DNA of 16,281 bases from CAZVWV01 sp964631745 (lineage in GTDB: Bacteria; Bdellovibrionota_C; UBA2361; JBGSMV01): NCBI GenBank assembly GCA_964631745.1, contig CAZVWV010000092.1:1-16281 (forward strand). Direction: 5' to 3'. The translations under genes were made by a program, and so were the position numbers. Below the pieces are notes generated by a model that searched no databases, was not told the DNA's origin, and saw only the letters and a list, made by a program, of their open reading frames with translations. Shown here piece after piece: positions 14,908 through 16,281 of the stretch. Positions within the stretch are counted from its first letter, which is position 1. The number at the start of each line of letters is the position of its first letter.

Positions 14908-14936
14908 TTGATTAGCATTACACCTTATTGTATTTA
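14908..14936 (+). promoter_or_regulatory. Weak candidate promoter giving a leaderless transcript
   Basis: TTGATT (14908-14913) and TATTTA (14931-14936) are 17 bp apart. The -10 matches only three of six bases. A start about 7 bp downstream would coincide with ATG 14943, which fits the lack of a Shine-Dalgarno there. Confidence 0.2.
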
Positions 14937-14942
14937 TGACCC

Positions 14943-16103
14943 ATGACGGAGATGTTTGTCCACCCCATGTACGATCCTGACGACTTCGGCGGCAGTCCAA
15001 GAGCATTGCGTAAGTTCGATACAGGCAACCCTCACTATGACACTTATTACGGGTATCGAGATCCATGTCATGTCGGCGTTCTGGTCGGACTAATGAATTC
15101 CAGAGACGATAGGCAAGCCGAGGCTGCGGCTGACACTCTTCGCGAGATCGTTAGGGGGGAGCAGGCGCTCCCGCTCCGCACAATATTCCGTATCCTATTT
15201 GAAGCGCACCGAGTTTTGGCCGTGCCCGAACTGGACCGCACCGTAAAGGAAGCCTGTAACGGTCTCGTCCGCGCAATTTTTAAGCGGTATGAAGTTATTG
15301 GCGAGTCGCCAGAAATAGCCGCGCAGAGCGAAGAGGCACAGGATCTTTCGATCCTTCAGGGCTCTGGTATGGCGCTGTTGCGTGATATAGCCACATCAAC
15401 CCAAGAGCCGACTGCGGAGGCTGCTGAATTGCCATGCGTGATTTACCCAACCAGGGACGTAAATCTTGTTTATTGCGCCGGACCGCTTTTTAATGATGCC
15501 GAAAGGGAGACGATGGCGCAGATGGCGGCAGCACTCGAGGCTGACGGATTTCGAACGTTTCTTCCGCATCGTGACGGCTTGGAATTCGCCCGCATAGAGC
15601 CGTGCCTTGAAGCGCGGGGGCATTCTGCCGAGAAGGCCAAGTTCTGGTTATTGCGGGCCATAGATGCGCTTGATTGCTATCAGGTTGTTGTTCGTTGCGG
15701 GTCGCTCGTGTTTAATGCGTCAGGGCGGGTGCCTGATGAGGGCGCTGTGGCCGAGGCCTCCATGGGGTATTTGATGGGGAAACCTTTAGTATACTTTAAG
15801 TTTGGGGATTCCAGGAGTTTAATAGCAGGAGAAGATAATCCGCTTGTTTTTGGCCGAGGGAATTTTAACGCAGTGCAAGGAATCAACGACCTCCCGCAGG
15901 CCTTGCGGGAGCGTATACAGGAGCTAAAATCAGACCCTAATTATGCCGTGCCCTGTGCGGAGCATGTTTGGAAGAACCTCGACGATGGCCGAAAAATCTG
16001 GGAAACCGTCGAAGAGATAAACAGGGAAGGATTGGTCGATCCGCATCGGCGCGCTGAGCGCATGTGTCTTGTTCTGGAAGAGCTTTTTGGTGAACGAGCG
16101 TGA
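14943..16103 (+). CDS. Two-domain protein with nucleoside 2-deoxyribosyltransferase-like C-terminus
   Basis: A 386-residue protein. Residues about 174-295 resemble nucleoside 2-deoxyribosyltransferase: NLVYCAGPLFNDAERETM (substrate-loop block), GFRTFLPHRDGLEF, a DCYQVVVRCG strand, and GRVPDEGAVAEASMGYLMGK (261-280), where Glu271 in the PDxGxxxE pattern is the likely nucleophile. These enzymes move deoxyribose between bases or hydrolyse nucleotides; the variant here may do either. The first about 160 residues are not a family I recognise: an N-terminal motif HPMYDPDDFGG and a helical segment around 55-118 with paired-helix character. The C-terminus (310-386) is helical and charged. ATG 14943 was chosen; ATG 14952 would shorten it by three residues. 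No signal peptide. It stands alone at the right end of the window, so its operon context is unknown. Confidence 0.7.
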   Translation: MTEMFVHPMYDPDDFGGSPRALRKFDTGNPHYDTYYGYRDPCHVGVLVGLMNSRDDRQAEAAADTLREIVRGEQALPLRTIFRILFEAHRVLAVPELDRTVKEACNGLVRAIFKRYEVIGESPEIAAQSEEAQDLSILQGSGMALLRDIATSTQEPTAEAAELPCVIYPTRDVNLVYCAGPLFNDAERETMAQMAAALEADGFRTFLPHRDGLEFARIEPCLEARGHSAEKAKFWLLRAIDALDCYQVVVRCGSLVFNASGRVPDEGAVAEASMGYLMGKPLVYFKFGDSRSLIAGEDNPLVFGRGNFNAVQGINDLPQALRERIQELKSDPNYAVPCAEHVWKNLDDGRKIWETVEEINREGLVDPHRRAERMCLVLEELFGERA

Positions 16104-16281
16104 AATCCGATTTTTCATATGATCTCATGAAGTTATCAACCTTTGCAGTATTTGCTCAAAAACCCCGGGCGAAGCAGGGATATTAAGTAGCGGCGGCGAC
16201 GCGGCGGCCGGGGGGTTTAGTGGGGTTATAGTTTTTGGGGTTGGCCCCACCACCACGCAACCGCGGGGGGCGCTCAGCGCC
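16104..16281. other. G-rich tail at the window end
   Basis: No gene is supported. The region has G-runs (16210-16215, 16222-16225, 16237-16240, 16265-16270), a GGGG-TTGG-CCCC stem (16237-16248) and a terminal inverted repeat GGCGCT-C-AGCGCC (16269-16281). The composition differs from the rest of the window, and such sequence often stops an assembly. Confidence 0.5.

Larger units (their letters stand above)
14633..14942. other. 310-bp intergenic region before the last gene
   Basis: No coding sequence is supported. The region holds a short stem (GTGC-CTA-GCAC, 14681-14691), a CACGGAG-type inverted repeat (14722-14803), a 12-bp perfect palindrome (14885-14896) and a weak promoter just before ATG 14943. 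It separates two divergent genes, so both promoters should be here. Confidence 0.5.

Noticed and set aside
16204..16270. G-quadruplex from the four G-runs near the end
   Set aside because: The loops are long and uneven (6, 11 and 24 nt), so a stable structure is unlikely; the region may also be of lower assembly quality.

Overview
The window looks like a piece of a draft assembly from an uncultured, non-proteobacterial bacterium of roughly balanced GC. It carries two short runs of 10 N, which behave like fixed-size scaffold placeholders. Clues to lineage are weak. PurF is the Bacillus/cyanobacteria type, with a propeptide and four cysteines in the iron-sulfur ligand positions. PurL is the short form that needs separate PurS and PurQ. 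Genes that open a transcription unit often lack a Shine-Dalgarno (SD) sequence. A cyanobacterial-side lineage such as Vampirovibrionia/Obscuribacterales is possible, but this is a guess.

Layout. (1) Minus strand, 105-4799: a three-gene operon in the order prkA (serine kinase/AAA+), DUF444 (yeaH-like, von Willebrand A domain), spoVR. This is a conserved stress/sporulation-associated module whose mechanism is poorly understood. (2) 4800-5186: a divergent intergenic region with several small hairpins. (3) Plus strand, 5187-8944: purL then purF, two steps of de novo purine synthesis. They are separated by a tandem 13-bp repeat that begins inside the last purL codons and places a stop in all three frames. 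(4) Minus strand, 8953-13438: a likely four-gene operon of an adenosine-deaminase-family enzyme, pyruvate kinase, a MerR-like HTH/coiled-coil protein (interrupted by the second gap) and a CtlX-type citrulline/arginine hydrolase. (5) Plus strand, 13531-14025: a small histone-H1-like protein with an acidic stretch, one AT-hook and a Lys/Ala/Pro tail, divergent from the adenosine-deaminase gene with overlapping promoter elements. (6) Minus strand, 14042-14632: 3-methyladenine DNA glycosylase. (7) An intergenic region with a CACGGAG-type inverted repeat. (8) Plus strand, 14943-16103: an unnamed 386-residue protein whose C-terminal half resembles nucleoside 2-deoxyribosyltransferase. (9) A G-rich tail to the window end.

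Purine chemistry runs through the window: PurL and PurF make purines; the ADA-like enzyme and the deoxyribosyltransferase-like protein would act on purine nucleosides; the glycosylase removes damaged purines from DNA. Whether they form a functional cluster cannot be told from one window. I see no rRNA, tRNA, CRISPR array, transposase or phage gene. The best candidates for something little described are the histone-like protein, the ADA-family enzyme with an altered active-site motif, the two-domain deoxyribosyltransferase-like protein and the HTH/coiled-coil regulator with its 14-codon overlapping upstream ORF.
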